Assembly: GCA_003640385.1 (NCBI GenBank)
Contig: RCAB01000255.1
Location: 27,298-91,297 of the forward strand
DNA: 64,000 nucleotides
Origin: Setaria digitata
Lineage: Eukaryota > Nematoda > Chromadorea > Rhabditida > Setariidae
Reading direction: 5' to 3'
The position numbers and the translations under genes are program-made. This document shows, piece after piece, positions 1-12,864 of the stretch. The notes under the pieces are model-generated. The model did not search any database and was not told the origin of the DNA. It saw only the letters and a list, made by a program, of their open reading frames with translations. Position 1 is the first letter of the stretch. Every line of letters begins with the position of its first letter.

Positions 1-3000
1 ACCTCCTTACCATGAGCATCAATACAAGATACATGCCGAGTTTTCCAGCCATCAAGACATGACACCGAGCAAGCACTCCATGATCCAAGACGCCAACTGG
101 GGCACGCCATGCGATGACAGGGCTTCTGTACAATTCGTTCGCGACGGTCACATAGATCTTAATGTGTCTTTTAACAATATTTTTTCTCCAAATTTCGATT
201 ATATAGGGGAAAAAATTTAAGTGAAATTTGCATATTCCAAACTACAACGCCAAAAACCTTTCAGTTTCTTAACAAGATACAGAAGAATCATTTCTAGATA
301 AACCTTATAATAATTAAAGGAACTGAAAAGGTTTAGTGTAGAAACGGGGAACTTCAGTGAACTCTGGAAGAAATCACTGAATATTAGCTGCATTTTGCTA
401 TATACTATTATATCATCAGCAAACTATCTAAAGTGACTAATTGAATAGTGATTTGACGGTTGGTACTAAGTGTGACCAAGGCTCTCTATATAGGGTTATC
501 AAATGTGATGTATCATTAATAGATCGATGGAAATAAATGATCAGGAATCTACATGAAGGTTCTCGATCAGATACTGCTCATCACGAGCAAGTTCTTTTCA
601 GAAAAGTTAAATATAAACTCACTTTGGTCGAGTTGTCGGCCATTAAGATCAGTACAGACCGCATCTCGAGTCTCGATACCATCACCACAGCTTACTGAAC
701 AACTGCCCCACGAACCGAATCTCCACTGCGTACAGATTTGTTCATTACATTTTTCCCAGTCATGTTTCTCCTTGCTATTACACATCGTTACATGTACCTC
801 ACGACCTGCAGCATCCTGGCAAGATGCATGACGTACCTTGACACCACCATCGCAAGATCGAGAACACTACAATGTAGGAGGCATAGCAAGATCTTAGCAT
901 AACCAGCGAATAATGAGAAGTTATGACTAATAAGAAATTAATTACCTCAGACCACGCACCATAAACCCACTTGGGGCATGGCATTCGGTTGCATTCCTTT
1001 TCTGTCTTATCCTTAATTGCTTGCTCACAAGCTCGATCATCTAGACGTCGATTTGAGTGATCGGTACATATAGCTTGTCGACGACTGATCCCCGACGTGC
1101 CACATGATTCCGAGCACTGGAAACTGTTAATTATTAATTCATCGAACGATCTTGAGGTACCTTTAGTGGATACTGAAATTGCTTTCCATTTTCGATTCAA
1201 ATTCATCACGTGCAAAATCACATCTACTCGAAATTCAAATGTAATTTCATACCGGTGTCCATTCCGTGTATGTCCATTTACGACCTGAACAATCCACGTA
1301 ACACTGCGCACGCTCACTCGGCTTCTTCAGCTGACGACAGTGTGAATCAGAAATAACTACTTCACGTCCGTCCACATAACTTCGGATGCACTCGCTTTTT
1401 TGATGCTTTTCACCACGTCCACAAGTTGCGCTACACTGTCCGATCGGCACTGCACGCCATCTACAATCATTATCATTATCAAAATAGTTCACAGAGAAGA
1501 ATGAGATGAAATCTGAAAAGAAACGAAATGATTACTTAATTGTACAGTCAATATTGCACATTCGTGTTTCTGTTGGTGGAGGATGAGAAGTACAGAGACT
1601 GTCACTTGTGGTACGACTTGATATGGCATCAACGCAAATAAGTTCTTGTTTTTGCTGACCTTAAATACTGAGAACAGAAAATGAGAAAGAAATTTAGAAT
1701 TAACTGAAGACAAATTGGCTGCGAAAAAAAAGAAACTGCTCTTTTCTCTTAAGCAGAAGAAAATTGCTCCTGGGTCTTACAACGTGATATGAACTTCTGT
1801 TAAGAAGGCTATACGGAAGAAATGGGAGTGTAGGTATCAAAGATTTAACTGATTTGAGTCATGATTTAGAAGTAATTTTTCTGATAAGAGTGATCCTTGA
1901 CGGCAGCAAATTTATCATAAATAAACGAGTATTTGCAACCTTGACACAAAGAAGAACATTCTGACCAACGTTCACTGATACGCCAGTAATAATTTGTCAC
2001 CGATGCTTCATATCCAAATCGCACATTGTGTGCTGGTACCATAAATTCATAATGTATGTCTGGAGGGTATAAATTTCCAACAGACAATACATGCAGGTAA
2101 ATATCGGTTCTAAAAATTCTTGAAATGAAACAACTGATTCTTACATTTTTATTTTTCGGTAAAAAAGGAGTTGCAATACTTTACAAACTGACCTTATAGG
2201 TCCAGTACCATTTATCCGTTCAATCACATGATCACTACCAGAATATTCCAATACCGTATCTTGTATGGAGATTTGCTGCCGGAAAACTGATACTTGATAA
2301 TGCCCATTAAGCAAGAATTCTCCATTGGCATTTCGTAAAGCTTTAATATGTCAAATTTTTATCACTACTGAATTCAAAAACTACGAATATTTTTACAAAA
2401 AGACTTCACTAGCGAAAATTCACAATTGCTTAAACAAAAACCGGGGATAATAGTGCCCAAAAGCTAACAAGACATAAACAAAGCAGACAAATGTTTAAAC
2501 TTATATATTAATAATGATGAGAAGCTACTTGCTATAATTTACCGATGCAATAGGATGATAAAGCTTTTTAATCTATGACTCTTATAAGGGACTAATAAAA
2601 CGTGAAGTTCGATATTTAACTTGTATATTATCGCGAATATGGAATTATATAAGATTAGGAAATGCTGACAAAAGAACACTTCCAAAAGAAAAATTTATTA
2701 ATTACCAAGGTAGTTATCATCTTCTTTCTGGTTCCGATATCCATGTTGTGTTATTTCGATATTTGCCGAACCTGCAGGTATTTTCAAAACTTCGTTGTAG
2801 CCGAATGATCCACGCTCGTTGTAATTACCTGATACAACCCGACATGTACTCCCATCACCACCACAAATTCCACATTTATCACGTCTCATTTCTGAGCCCA
2901 AACGATGATCGCAACCAGCCTTGAATTATTATTTTTTTACTCTATTTCAGCAACTGGCAACAACCATTAAATTATCACGGTACAATCTATATATGATAAA

Positions 3001-6000
3001 TTGAAAGACGTCTTGAAATATCATAATTTAAGAGAACCTATTTACAAATTTGGAATGCAGTTTTGGAAAAAAAATCTTTTTTGAACATCTAATATTTCGA
3101 AATTTTAAAACAATGAAAAGGAACTAAGATACTTACAAACCTTATGGCATGTGCCATCAATGCACATATCGTCTCCGTGCCGGTAACATGGAGTACCATC
3201 CAAAACTTTATCTCGAAGCAAGTAGAATGCAGCGGATCCACTTACTCGACAGTAGAGCTTGCATCTTTCATTGTCACTAACTGAAATAAAATGAATTAGG
3301 GCTCTACAAGTTGCTGTAAAATTATCGTTGAGAAGTACAGCTAACCTCCGGTATATTTCGGTAGCCAACGTGATTTGGGAGGAACTCCATGAATACCAAC
3401 GTCCTGATTATCAAATTCCGAGCATTGTACTTCGCGGAAACCAGGTGTGTCCCACGGACAGTCCTGGATATTGCATGGCCGATAACGTTCTCTTTGTCCT
3501 ACACAGTATTTTCCACCATTGCTAGGTCTGCAAGCAAATTATTTGCATCTTTCTGAAAGATGTGCTGTAAATTGCCGAAGGATCTCTTATATCATAATAA
3601 AAACCTTTGTCGCAAAACGTGACGCTTCACAACAAGTGACTTACGAATTAATTCACGTTTATTCTCAGTAACAGTTATTTGACATTCATGCGACACTGGA
3701 CATCATCAATCATCTCGTAAGAAATGGAATACAGAATTAGGCTAATATAATGAATTCTAATCAGAAAAAGAACCTTGGATTATCACAATCACGTAATGCC
3801 TTCTGTATACCTCCACCGCATGTTCTGGAACAATCGCCCCAATTCTTCCATTCACCCCAAGAACCATCTAGTTTAGCTCGTTGTTGTGGAGCCATACCTA
3901 CACATTCCCCACGGTGACACCACTGTAATACGTAGAATCACACTTCCTACTAGTATTCACCCAAAGACTTAATATTCTTTCTATTAATTTGCCAATCAAA
4001 GATAATAGATATATGCATGACTACGAATCACTGAATGTGATTATAAAGCTAACTTGATTGTCACCACAAGGTGTACCATCAGCCCAAGGCATATGTTGTG
4101 TGCGGCATCCCATCTGGTATCCGTAATATGTAGCGCACCATAATCTGCGACATGCTGGCTGCAAAACGATTAAATTTCACTAAAATTTAAAACCAGTGGA
4201 ACAATAAAGATATATTTACTTTGGTAGAAAACAGAATGAATGAAGTAGTCCATATATTTCAACATAAAAAAACTAATAAGACTTCATATTACAACAAATT
4301 AGTTCCAGTTGTATTCGGGAACACCTAAAATTAAGAGTGCTATAAAATAATTACCATATAAGGACATAATTCAGCTGATGGTCCAAATACAAACTGACAC
4401 TGTTGATTAGCAGAAAACATTGAACCAGGTGCCGGATCTTCAAACATTCGATCGTAGTATCGACGTTCGATCGGTTGATCTAATATGCATTGAGTCTGCG
4501 CTCGATTGGCACTAAAATATTACGCCACTCCCATTTCAGAAATAGAAGTGAACATAAATTACAATGCTCATTTATAATAAAAGGCTCACGAATGATTCAA
4601 TTTCAAAATAAATAGTTTTGATTCCCGCAAATTAAAATTAGAAGAGAACGAACTCGAGAAATTTGGCTAACATAGCAGCACTACATGGACTCCACGACCA
4701 AGGATGTGTATTGTACTCAAGTGTTGGCGCCATAATGTGGTAATTATGCTTGTTTAAAGCCATATATCGACCACATTTTCGCTCATCGTCATGGGGAATA
4801 TTGAAACTGAAATTATAAAATAATAATAAGTGCACTATACACACTAACTAAATATAATTATATTTGCACGAGTGCCACTCTTAGTAGTATTTTTTTAACT
4901 GAATGACTTATCAGTTTCAGTGAATAGTGTGGATTCAAAGGTAGAATTCTTATCATTTTTCAAAGTATCAGGTGTGACAGTGATAGAAAAGTACCGACTG
5001 TTAAAGATAAAAATAGAAAAAAGATAACGTACATATGGCCTAATTCGTGGGTGATTGTAAATGCAGCTGATAAGCCATTATCCTCGATGATTGCACAACT
5101 TCGTAATGAGTCACACATAGTGCCTAATTCGGCGAGACCTAGTGTGTCACATTTTCCTGGTGCCCTATCATTGGAAATTTGTACATGGAGTTATTATATC
5201 ATCGCGACTTTTACTGTGTACTTCAGAAGCTAAGATATGTAGACAAAGAAAGAGGTAAGACTAGCCCAGGATTTCCATACGGCATCAAAATTTAAAATTT
5301 CGGTAACAACAAGAAAGAAGAGAGATGTGTACAAACCAATGCATTGCATTCATGATCAAATGAATTCGCAATTTCCCTTCAGCTGAATTTCATTCTTTTT
5401 CTAGAATTTTATATTTTAGAATTTTAACCTGCATATATCATGTCGTGTAAGTAAAATGGCCACATCATGATGATTTGGGGCATCATCGTTTTTGTCATTG
5501 TAAGTTTCTTGCCATCGGCAGAATTGTTGCAACGTGTCCTGTGCATTATCACTAATATGCGGTCCTGCCTGAAACGCAATGTTTTTTCTCGTACTGTTTT
5601 CCGTATTGCACAAACTAAGGCAGCATAAATTTTTATGCATCTAATACCTAATACTGCCCGACCTATTTATCCCGAAGTTAACAGATGAAATCAGATGTAG
5701 CGATAATTTACATGTCGGAATTGGTCTACAGATAGTCAGTTAAATAATCATACTCATTTTCAGATACGGGTAAAATGAACTGATAATTTGGTAACATGAC
5801 AACACCGTAACTTTTTTCACTGTTGTCAATTGAAGTATGATAATTGATAATGAAATGTGATATTGAAATACGTCCTTTTGTATCACTATTACTTGATTAT
5901 GTACAAGAAACGAACCGCTTCATGTTTTAAAACGATCAAACGTGTCACGATAATATTTATTGCAGCGCGTAAACTTGGATGTCGATAGATGGAGGCTACC

Positions 6001-9000
6001 TGAAACACTGTCTGAAATGGAAAATTTTTCTTAAAATTTGATCATTAATACCAGAAAACATATGATTTTCAGCTCCTATTCCTTTACTTTAAATTCTCTT
6101 TTTGATGATTAAAATATTTATCGAAACTTGAAGTTAATGAGCCAGTAACAGCTGTAAATAACATTTGAAAACTGCTCCGCTACCATTATCTTTCGTTTCA
6201 AACTCGACCGAAACTTTGAGGGAGAAAGTAAATATAATTCTACGAAAGTTGAATAACATTACTAAGAGTTCAAAAACAGAAAATATATAGCTGAAAGTTT
6301 TCGAACTCTTTTCAAGGTTCAGTTTAAATTGCATTTTATACTTTCTTTCCCTTTAAAAGAAAGCTTAAAAAAACTTGCTCTGAAAACTTAAAAATATTCG
6401 AATAATTTTAGACTAATTCCAAAAGAGCATTAAGCTGACCTGCTACCTACAAATCATGTGCATAAATTGTTGTCTTTATATTACATATTACTCGAGTAAA
6501 TGATTTTGGGAATGATCCTGTAGGATCAAATAAGATGAAACAAACCGTAGAAAAAAGTGTGAGCACATAATTTTCAAGATTATTTTGATGATAGAGAAGC
6601 ATTTTGTTGTCTGCAACAACAAGCACCTCAACATAATGGTCCCACGAATTAGCCGAACGTCGAGATCGAGGAAACCAACTATCTGAAACAACATCCATAA
6701 ATTGCCAACCATTAACTTTGTGATTTGCTACAGGTATCTTTAGACCAGACAGCTTTTTCTGAGTTCGCATATTTCTCCTCTCAAAGTCAAAAGCAATCCT
6801 AGATTTAGGAAAAAAAAAAACAGAAAGACTTAATCTTTAAGTCTTTGTTCTCTTGCATCTCTTACAACAAGGAAATGCTTTGGCAGTTTAGCAAATCAAT
6901 CAGCCAATTCACTGATCAATCAATCAATTTATCTTCAAGCGCAGTAACTTAAAAGTTCTCTACATGATCTGTTTCATATGATTTTTTGATAAAAAAGTAG
7001 TTCTCTCATACGTAAGCCTGATAAATTAACACTATAGAGCATTTTTCCTTTTTTTTTTCTGTCAATTTAAATCACAAACTACAGAAAGAACACAGCCTGC
7101 ATTCAGCCATCACGTAAAAACTGATAAGTTTGGATTCATGCTTAAAGACACAACAGTGGCATTCCAGGCATTGCTTCTGGAAGATTTGAGTACTGAAAAT
7201 ATTAAACCTTACAAAGTTCGTGCTTCGATAATATGACTTAAATTTATTACATATTTGTTAGTAGGAATGGGACCAATACTATTTCTGGATGTGAGTGAGA
7301 AAAAAAACAGAGAAATCTTGCATTCTTTTCAACTGCATACTTGACACTAAAATATGAATCAACTGTCATTTGTCAATTGTCAACTGAGCAAAACTTTTGG
7401 AGGATTAATTCAGAGTTAGTAAAGATTCTAGAATAGGCTTTTTTCATTCTTCCAGAAAATGACAGGCCTAAAAAGTATTGAAGTTGCACCAAGCACCTGC
7501 TTGGCGGCTTTCAACCTCAAGAGCAGTTTCACTGCTTGCTATGAAACATTCATTGTTCGTAAAACTTCTTACAGCTAGTGGATTCTAAGCTCTCACAGGT
7601 GAAGACGAAATCCGTTTCCTGTCCTTACTTTTTATAAAAAGCAGTAGAAAAATTTGAAATTCTCATTTATCACATGATAATTTCCTCCTAAAAAGTAACA
7701 GGAAGCAAACGGTAGATTTCTCTCTATTTTCTTTTTCGTTTTTTTTTTTTTTTTTTTTTTTTACCAATGTACCAATGTCTCATGTCTCCTACTAAAAGAG
7801 TAAAGGAAATTTTTTTCCTTTATCTTAGCTAAAAATGTCAAACTTGACACTTTCATACATTTTATGATAAATTTTTGATAGTCTTTAGCATAGTTGTAAA
7901 TCTTAGGTTTGCTAAATATGCATATCACTTCGAAATAATTTCGAAAAAAAATCCTCTCATTTTCACACTTCATACAATACCCCTATTTGACCACTGAAAG
8001 TTCCTTTTTTTTTTTGAAGGGAATATTAGATCAACAAGAGGTTCAACGAAAAGCACTAAAGCACCGCCAGGCACCAATATTTAGCTAATAAGTGTAATAC
8101 AGCGTTATCATTAACGGTTAATAGACTTTGTAAAATTTTTTGTTCTAACCAACCATACGTCATTGTAGCGTTGTTAATTAATGTTGTTAATATAATGTTG
8201 TTAATTAAAGCGATAAATTTTGTAACTATCGAAACAGCAAAATGATTCGTTTTGTGGGAGTTTGTTTTTGTTTTCAAAAATTATTTGTTGAAATTTTTAT
8301 TTTTTAACTCATACGATCGTACAATCAGTACCAGGATCGTTACGCTGGACTCTGGTCCATCCTGATGATTTTTGAAAAAATTTTACAGTTAAATGTATAT
8401 AATTTTGTCACTTACTACGACTTAATTGGATTTTAATGAATTTTTGAAGAATTTTTTTAAGGACCGATTAAAATTCTAGAAGTGAGCAAATTGAAATTCA
8501 GATACATAGAAACTCTAAATGATAGATCAAAGATTATTATATTCTAATTAAAAAATTTAAAATGAAGTTTAAAAAAAAAAAACAGAACTATACCAGTAAT
8601 ATTGATATTTGGATCGGACATGGTCCTATATTGGGCAGTGATATTTTCGTAATCGGCGGCATTATTGTTGCTAATCTGGTAGGCAGTGTAATTATGAGTT
8701 TGAAGATCGCTGTTAGAGTTACTGTTATCATTGTTATTATTATTACTTCTATTCTTACTTAATGAGTTAGCATCAACAGTAGCAGAAGGAGTAATAGCAG
8801 CAGTAGTAGCGGCAGTAGCAGTAGTTGTGGTAGTGGTAGTACTAGTGGCTGAAGAACTGGGAAAACCATATTTGTGGAATGAATGAGATCGGGATTTGTA
8901 CACGATATGCGCCCTGGACGATGATGGCTTGCTTGGCATCTGATCGTCCTTCACCGGCTCTATGAGATATGTTCCATCCGGCAGTGCCAGCGTACCAAAC

Positions 9001-12000
9001 TGCAAAAATTATTTCAGTTTTCATGTTTCAACCAGAACAAGTGTCAAAGCAAAGACGAAAGTTTACTAATAAAATGATGACAGATGAAAAGGAATTTTAA
9101 AATACAGTGGGATTGGATCGATCACAGGGAGCAGTAGGAATGACTGTAGTGATTCCGATAGCGTTTATATTTATAAGATAAACAGGGTATTTAGTTCGTC
9201 ATTAGACTTATTACCATCAGATATCACTAAATTTTAATTGGCAAAGCAATAACAAAGTGATTACCAATCCGCCGCTGATGTCACATAAATTGACAATCGA
9301 CGACTCAGTAGCACCTTTAACATGAGCGCTGTACAGGCAATCAGGTACGAACCTGGACAATCGTGCATGCGTCGCATCCAGCGAATCCATAAATTGTACA
9401 ATCGGTCGAATCCGATTGTTTTCCAACACCGGCAGCGATCTGTAAGTTACTAAATAAATACCTCAAATTCTATTAATTAGAAATTAGAAGGTGTGAAGGA
9501 AAAACAAACTTGTTATGGGGTTGGGGTAACTGCTTCCAGCGCGTGAGATGTATATGCAGTTCACTTTTGGGTATTCGATCACCGGTGTCCTGACGTAGTC
9601 GGAAGTAACACGTGAAGCCGCAGTCTCGTGCCAATCCACGTACCCCATGCCATTTGGTATCGCCCCATGTGGAACGTCGCCGTCTTGTCTGGTGCCGGTT
9701 GATGTACCATATTTCTCCATCTCGTAACTTTGTACCTGTAATATGCCTTTTATCATGATTCCTTTTTTTGACACTTTCTTTCATTGACGTCACAAAACTA
9801 GGTATTACCATACAATATTTTAACAGAAAAGTGAGATTTCGAATTCACGATAACTTCATACGATTAGAGAAAGTATCATATCACGATTTCCCATCAGCAA
9901 TTGTTACAATTTTGTATACAAGAAGATGCATCAATAGCGCCTTTTTATTGGCAAAGTTTTGTCAATGTTTTATTCTCGATCTCAAACTGTTAAACTAACA
10001 AACATTACGTGATGAAGGGCAATAAAATGCTTGGACATCAAATGATTAAAAAGTTAGTTAGACTTATTCAAATGTTAAAATAGTTAATGAAAAGGATCTT
10101 GAATTCAGCAATTTCATCAATCTCTAGTGACAGCCTTCTCACCGCAGCAGATCATGTACATTGTTTATGCTTTATGGAATTTTAAACCTTTCAAATACAA
10201 CAATTTTATAAAATTCAGACTCAAGATATGCATAAATTGACTAATCATATCTCACATTATGCTTTGTTTCAGTGTTGTCATCGTTGATTGAATGCCTACA
10301 TATCGAATGACATCTGTAACATAATCATGAGAAAGGAATAAAAATATTCCAAAAAAGTAAATTAAATCACAATCGATGAAATATCAGCAGAGAAATTTGT
10401 CTTGAAAAAAATCGAAGACAACTTATGAGAAAAAAAGCAATCTGAAAAATTGAAAAAAGGAAAATATTTTAGAAAAAGTATAACAAAAAGTATCCCTTTG
10501 ATTTTAAATTTTAGTAAGAAGAAGCTAAAGTGGCAGTAGGGAAGAAATCAAAAGCTAGAGAAAGTTTCATCTAGAAGTATATTCCTCCTGTACATATTTG
10601 TAGTAAAACAAAGAAAATTTTCCTTTCCATTGCCATATTTCTTTTTTTTTGCATTTTGGTTTTTAGTGATTTCTGTGCTGATATAAGGCTAATATTTTCT
10701 AAAGTGTTTCTGACACATATTACGAAATTTCAAACAAACTTGGTTACAATTTAACAAATTGTTTTGAAATAGAGGATTTCAAAAGGAAACGAAAATTTTT
10801 TTGATACAAAAATAAAAAAAAAAATAAACATGCATATGTTAATGATTATTTCATTTTTGTGAATTTTAGATTTGAAATGCATAAATTTTTATAGGACTAG
10901 CAATAAAGAAACTTTATAGCCTATAAAATACCTCAGATTGTACCGTGATCAATATGTATGATACTGCGAAGAAGATGGAAAAAAAAGCATTTGTGAATGA
11001 AATTAATATAAATATGTATAAAATTTGCTTTCTTTCTTTTAACTATTAAAAATGCATACTGTGAAAAAAGAAAAAGAAAAAAAAGAGAAAATTGTTTGAA
11101 AAAAAAGAATGCTACTGTTGAAGAAAGAAGAAATGAATGAAATTGAAGATTGATTGCCATATTGAAAAAGTGCTGTATAGAAATGAGAAAAGGATTACCG
11201 CCGATACTAATATTATAAAAATCCATATAAGAAACAATGGTGTCGTGTAAGAGTTCGGGAGATTTTAACAGCTGCAACAAACGTATCAACTTTTTTACAT
11301 TTCATTTCGTACCAATCACTAAGCAAAAAAAAACAAAAAAAAAAAAACAAAACAAAAAAACAAAAAAGAAAAAGAAAAAGAAAAGAAAAGAAAAAATGAA
11401 TTACTAAAACTGATTTTCATTATTACCACAACTGACTACGATAGCTAAATAATAAGATGCAACAATTTCTTTTTGTAATCAAAAAGAAAATGTAAAAAGG
11501 AATTATTGTGCAACTAAATGGGATAGGAAAAAGGAAATAAAGGAATAATAAAAATTACTCATTAGTTAGTAAAACATATCTAGCATCTTAATTAAACATT
11601 CGGCTTTTTTTTATTTATTTAATTTGCAAAAATTTGAAAAAAAGTTGCCGAAAAAAAAAAAGCAAACTGTAATTGGCCAGAATTTTGCATTTTGCTGCAA
11701 ACTGCAGGTTACTTCTCCTCATATAAAGCTATTACACCTTTTTTTTTCCTTTTTTATCTACTTCTTTTGCGAAAAGTAACAAATTATTCCATTAATTGTG
11801 GATTATTGATTATTGCTAAATTTTAATCAATTAATACAAATCAATTTGCTGAACCTGTGAATCAACGTGAACTGTATAAAAAATTATGGAAGTAGCAAAT
11901 GAAGCAGTAGCAATGACTTTCACTCAGAAAATAAAATTACTTTTTAAACCATTCCTGTTTCTTTAAATTTCACAACACACTTTTTTCATTAATACTGTTT

Positions 12001-12526
12001 ACAGATGCGGTCGTATATGTGCAATATTATTTCATTCGATTTCAAAGATCACCTTTTATCGTCACATTTTGTGAACTGAATTTTCATTTTCTCACTTTTT
12101 TTTTTTCGCAAAATAAACAATAATTTAATTTAAGATTAAAGAAAAAGTAGGCGAAGAGGAAGAGGGTGTTGTACTATAAGTGACTAAATTAATAGGAAAA
12201 TTAAAAACTGATTGAAAAGAGAAATTACCTGTGACAGCAGTAGCAATGAAACGATTGCGTAATTGCGGTATCCTCGTAGAGGTTAACCCCCGTAGGTACA
12301 ATGAACAGAATAAAACCGCTAGCGCAAAAACAGCAGCAACAAAATATTCCGCTTTCTGGGTGTTTGCACTATTATTATGATTATTATTGTTATTATTATT
12401 ATTATTATTATTATTGTTGTTACTGTTGACACAGTTGCTATTATTATTGTTGCTGTTGTTGTTGTTGTTGTTGATATCAGGGTGAAGTATCAACGGCTCA
12501 CTAGCCGAGGTTTCAACTTCAAGCAT
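1..12526 (-). CDS. gon-1: GON-1-type ADAMTS metalloprotease (5' part; 3' end off window)
   Basis: Exons (high to low): 12526-12229, 9735-9510, 9439-9265, 8999-8594, 6682-6546, 5999-5916, 5568-5429, 5164-5033, 4806-4654, 4511-4355, 4158-4054, 3922-3774, 3527-3346, 3280-3141, 2919-2706, 2340-2193, 2109-1940, 1659-1536, 1460-1253, 1116-946, 866-623, 157-11. All have GT/AG ends and all phases fit, giving about 1,303 residues. Order: Asn-rich stretch and hydrophobic segment (about 1-79), prodomain to the RSRR site (about 377), zinc protease with HELGH (about 528-532), disintegrin-like, TSP1, Cys-rich with CGICGGD, spacer, six TSP1 repeats. Known family role: the secreted C. elegans GON-1 remodels basement membrane during gonad migration. 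Orthology rests on collinear matches such as [14 protein letters not shown] and GSANIEI, judged from memory. The Met at 12526 has an in-frame stop 21 bases upstream. The last exon probably ends at a GTAAGG donor at 1-10; more TSP1 repeats and the GON domain should lie beyond the edge. Confidence 0.93.
11..1990 (-). other. gon-1: Six C-terminal thrombospondin type 1 repeats of gon-1 visible in the window
   Basis: Successive repeats carry the signatures [51 protein letters not shown] and [11 protein letters not shown], each with six Cys spread over two exons. Introns interrupt several repeats inside the CSxSC region, for example at 946/866 and 1253/1116. C. elegans GON-1 has many more repeats, so the gene should continue well past the left edge. 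Confidence 0.9.
1940..4158 (-). other. gon-1: Disintegrin-like end, first TSP1, Cys-rich and spacer regions of gon-1
   Basis: In order on the minus strand: the disintegrin-like end with CRRLWC; the first TSP1 repeat ([11 protein letters not shown], about 3790-3850); the Cys-rich region with [16 protein letters not shown] and [20 protein letters not shown]; and the spacer with [24 protein letters not shown] and LHVLSVG. This is the ADAMTS ancillary architecture. It anchors the protease to extracellular matrix in characterised family members. Confidence 0.9.
4440..6660 (-). other. gon-1: Reprolysin-type zinc metalloprotease domain of gon-1
   Basis: Exons 6682-6546 through 4511-4355 encode the catalytic domain directly after RSRR. 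The zinc site is split by an intron: HELGH at the end of the 5164-5033 exon, then IFNIPHDD at the start of the 4806-4654 exon. Together they give the ADAMTS form HExxHxxNxxH. The HIMAP Met-turn lies at about 4720-4740. All three zinc-binding His and the catalytic Glu are present, so the enzyme is predicted to be active. Confidence 0.9.
6683..8593 (-). other. Large gon-1 intron (about 1.9 kb)
   Basis: This intron separates the low-complexity prodomain exon from the exon with the RSRR site. It holds long T tracts (7740-7762), a three-copy tandem repeat of a GTTGTTAATTAAT unit at 8170-8210, and no coding-like segment I could find. Confidence 0.7.
8170..8210. repeat. Short tandem repeat, three copies of a 13-14 base unit
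   Basis: The units GTTGTTAATTAAT, GTTGTTAATATAAT and GTTGTTAATTAAAG are head to tail within a gon-1 intron. Confidence 0.7.
8594..8999 (-). other. gon-1: gon-1 exon 4: prodomain with Thr/Ala/Asn low-complexity insert
   Basis: This exon encodes the end of the propeptide. It starts with [16 protein letters not shown], matching the ADAMTS propeptide core. It then runs into a long stretch of Ser, Thr, Ala and Asn (roughly 8630-8880) before the next exon supplies [12 protein letters not shown] with the proprotein-convertase site. The insert is built from degenerate ACT/GCT and AAT/AAC triplets. The boundaries (GCAG acceptor at 9000-9003, GTATAG donor at 8588-8593) keep phase with both neighbours. 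Confidence 0.85.
9736..12228 (-). other. First gon-1 intron (about 2.5 kb)
   Basis: This intron lies between the signal exon and the first prodomain exon (which carries a Cys-containing DCGFTC segment). It is very AT-rich, with A-rich simple sequence around 11,320-11,400. Phase agrees across it: a G from exon 1 plus GT gives Gly. No other gene is visible inside. Confidence 0.65.
12371..12475 (-). repeat. Coding trinucleotide repeat giving a poly-Asn tract in gon-1 exon 1
   Basis: An (ATT/GTT)n array on the plus strand reads as AAT/AAC codons in exon 1 of gon-1. It encodes about 35 residues, nearly all Asn, interrupted by a few Ser, one Cys, one Val and one His. It lies between the initiator Met and the hydrophobic segment (about residues 61-79). 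The array is likely length-variable between individuals. Confidence 0.85.
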
Positions 12527-12697
12527 AACGCCCCTAGCCGGGGCCTAAGGCAAACTCGTCCTCGTCCCTTCAGGGCCTCAGCTTTTTTGAGAACAGCTTC
12601 AAGCAAATAATCCTAGGACCGCTACACCGTTCGATTCCGCATTTCTAACGGATACTATACCACTACCGTCGATCACCGGTACGCCTTTACGTTCCTA
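12527..12697 (-). promoter_or_regulatory. gon-1 5' leader with probable trans-splice acceptor
   Basis: A pyrimidine-rich stretch ends in TTTTTAG at 12695-12700 (minus strand). About 168 bases of relatively GC-rich leader follow before the ATG at 12526. No open frame joins the leader to the CDS, so this AG is best read as a spliced-leader acceptor or the end of a 5' UTR intron. A perfect five-base-pair stem (GCCCC/GGGGC at 12530-12544, five-base loop) sits four bases upstream of the start codon. Confidence 0.5.
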
Positions 12698-12811
12698 AAA
12701 AGAAAATAATTTTCTCAAAAATAAATACAACCATCCACATAAATAAACGATGATTAAACTAACAGGTGTTTCATATTTCTTCAACTGAACAAGCCTACCT
12801 ATTAAAATATT

Positions 12812-12812
<1 letters not shown>

Positions 12813-12862
<50 letters not shown>
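12813..12862. repeat. (TA)n microsatellite
   Basis: About 25 uninterrupted TA dinucleotides just upstream of the gon-1 leader on its minus strand. Confidence 0.95.

Positions 12863-12864
<2 letters not shown>

Noticed and set aside
9484..9774. 96-codon minus-strand frame overlapping the gon-1 prodomain exon
   Set aside because: The alternative frame (113-codon reading) matches the ADAMTS propeptide ([16 protein letters not shown]) and joins both neighbours in phase; this one does not.
12377..12610. Plus-strand frame with Ile/Val runs at 12.4-12.6 kb
   Set aside because: It is antisense to the poly-Asn repeat of gon-1 exon 1.
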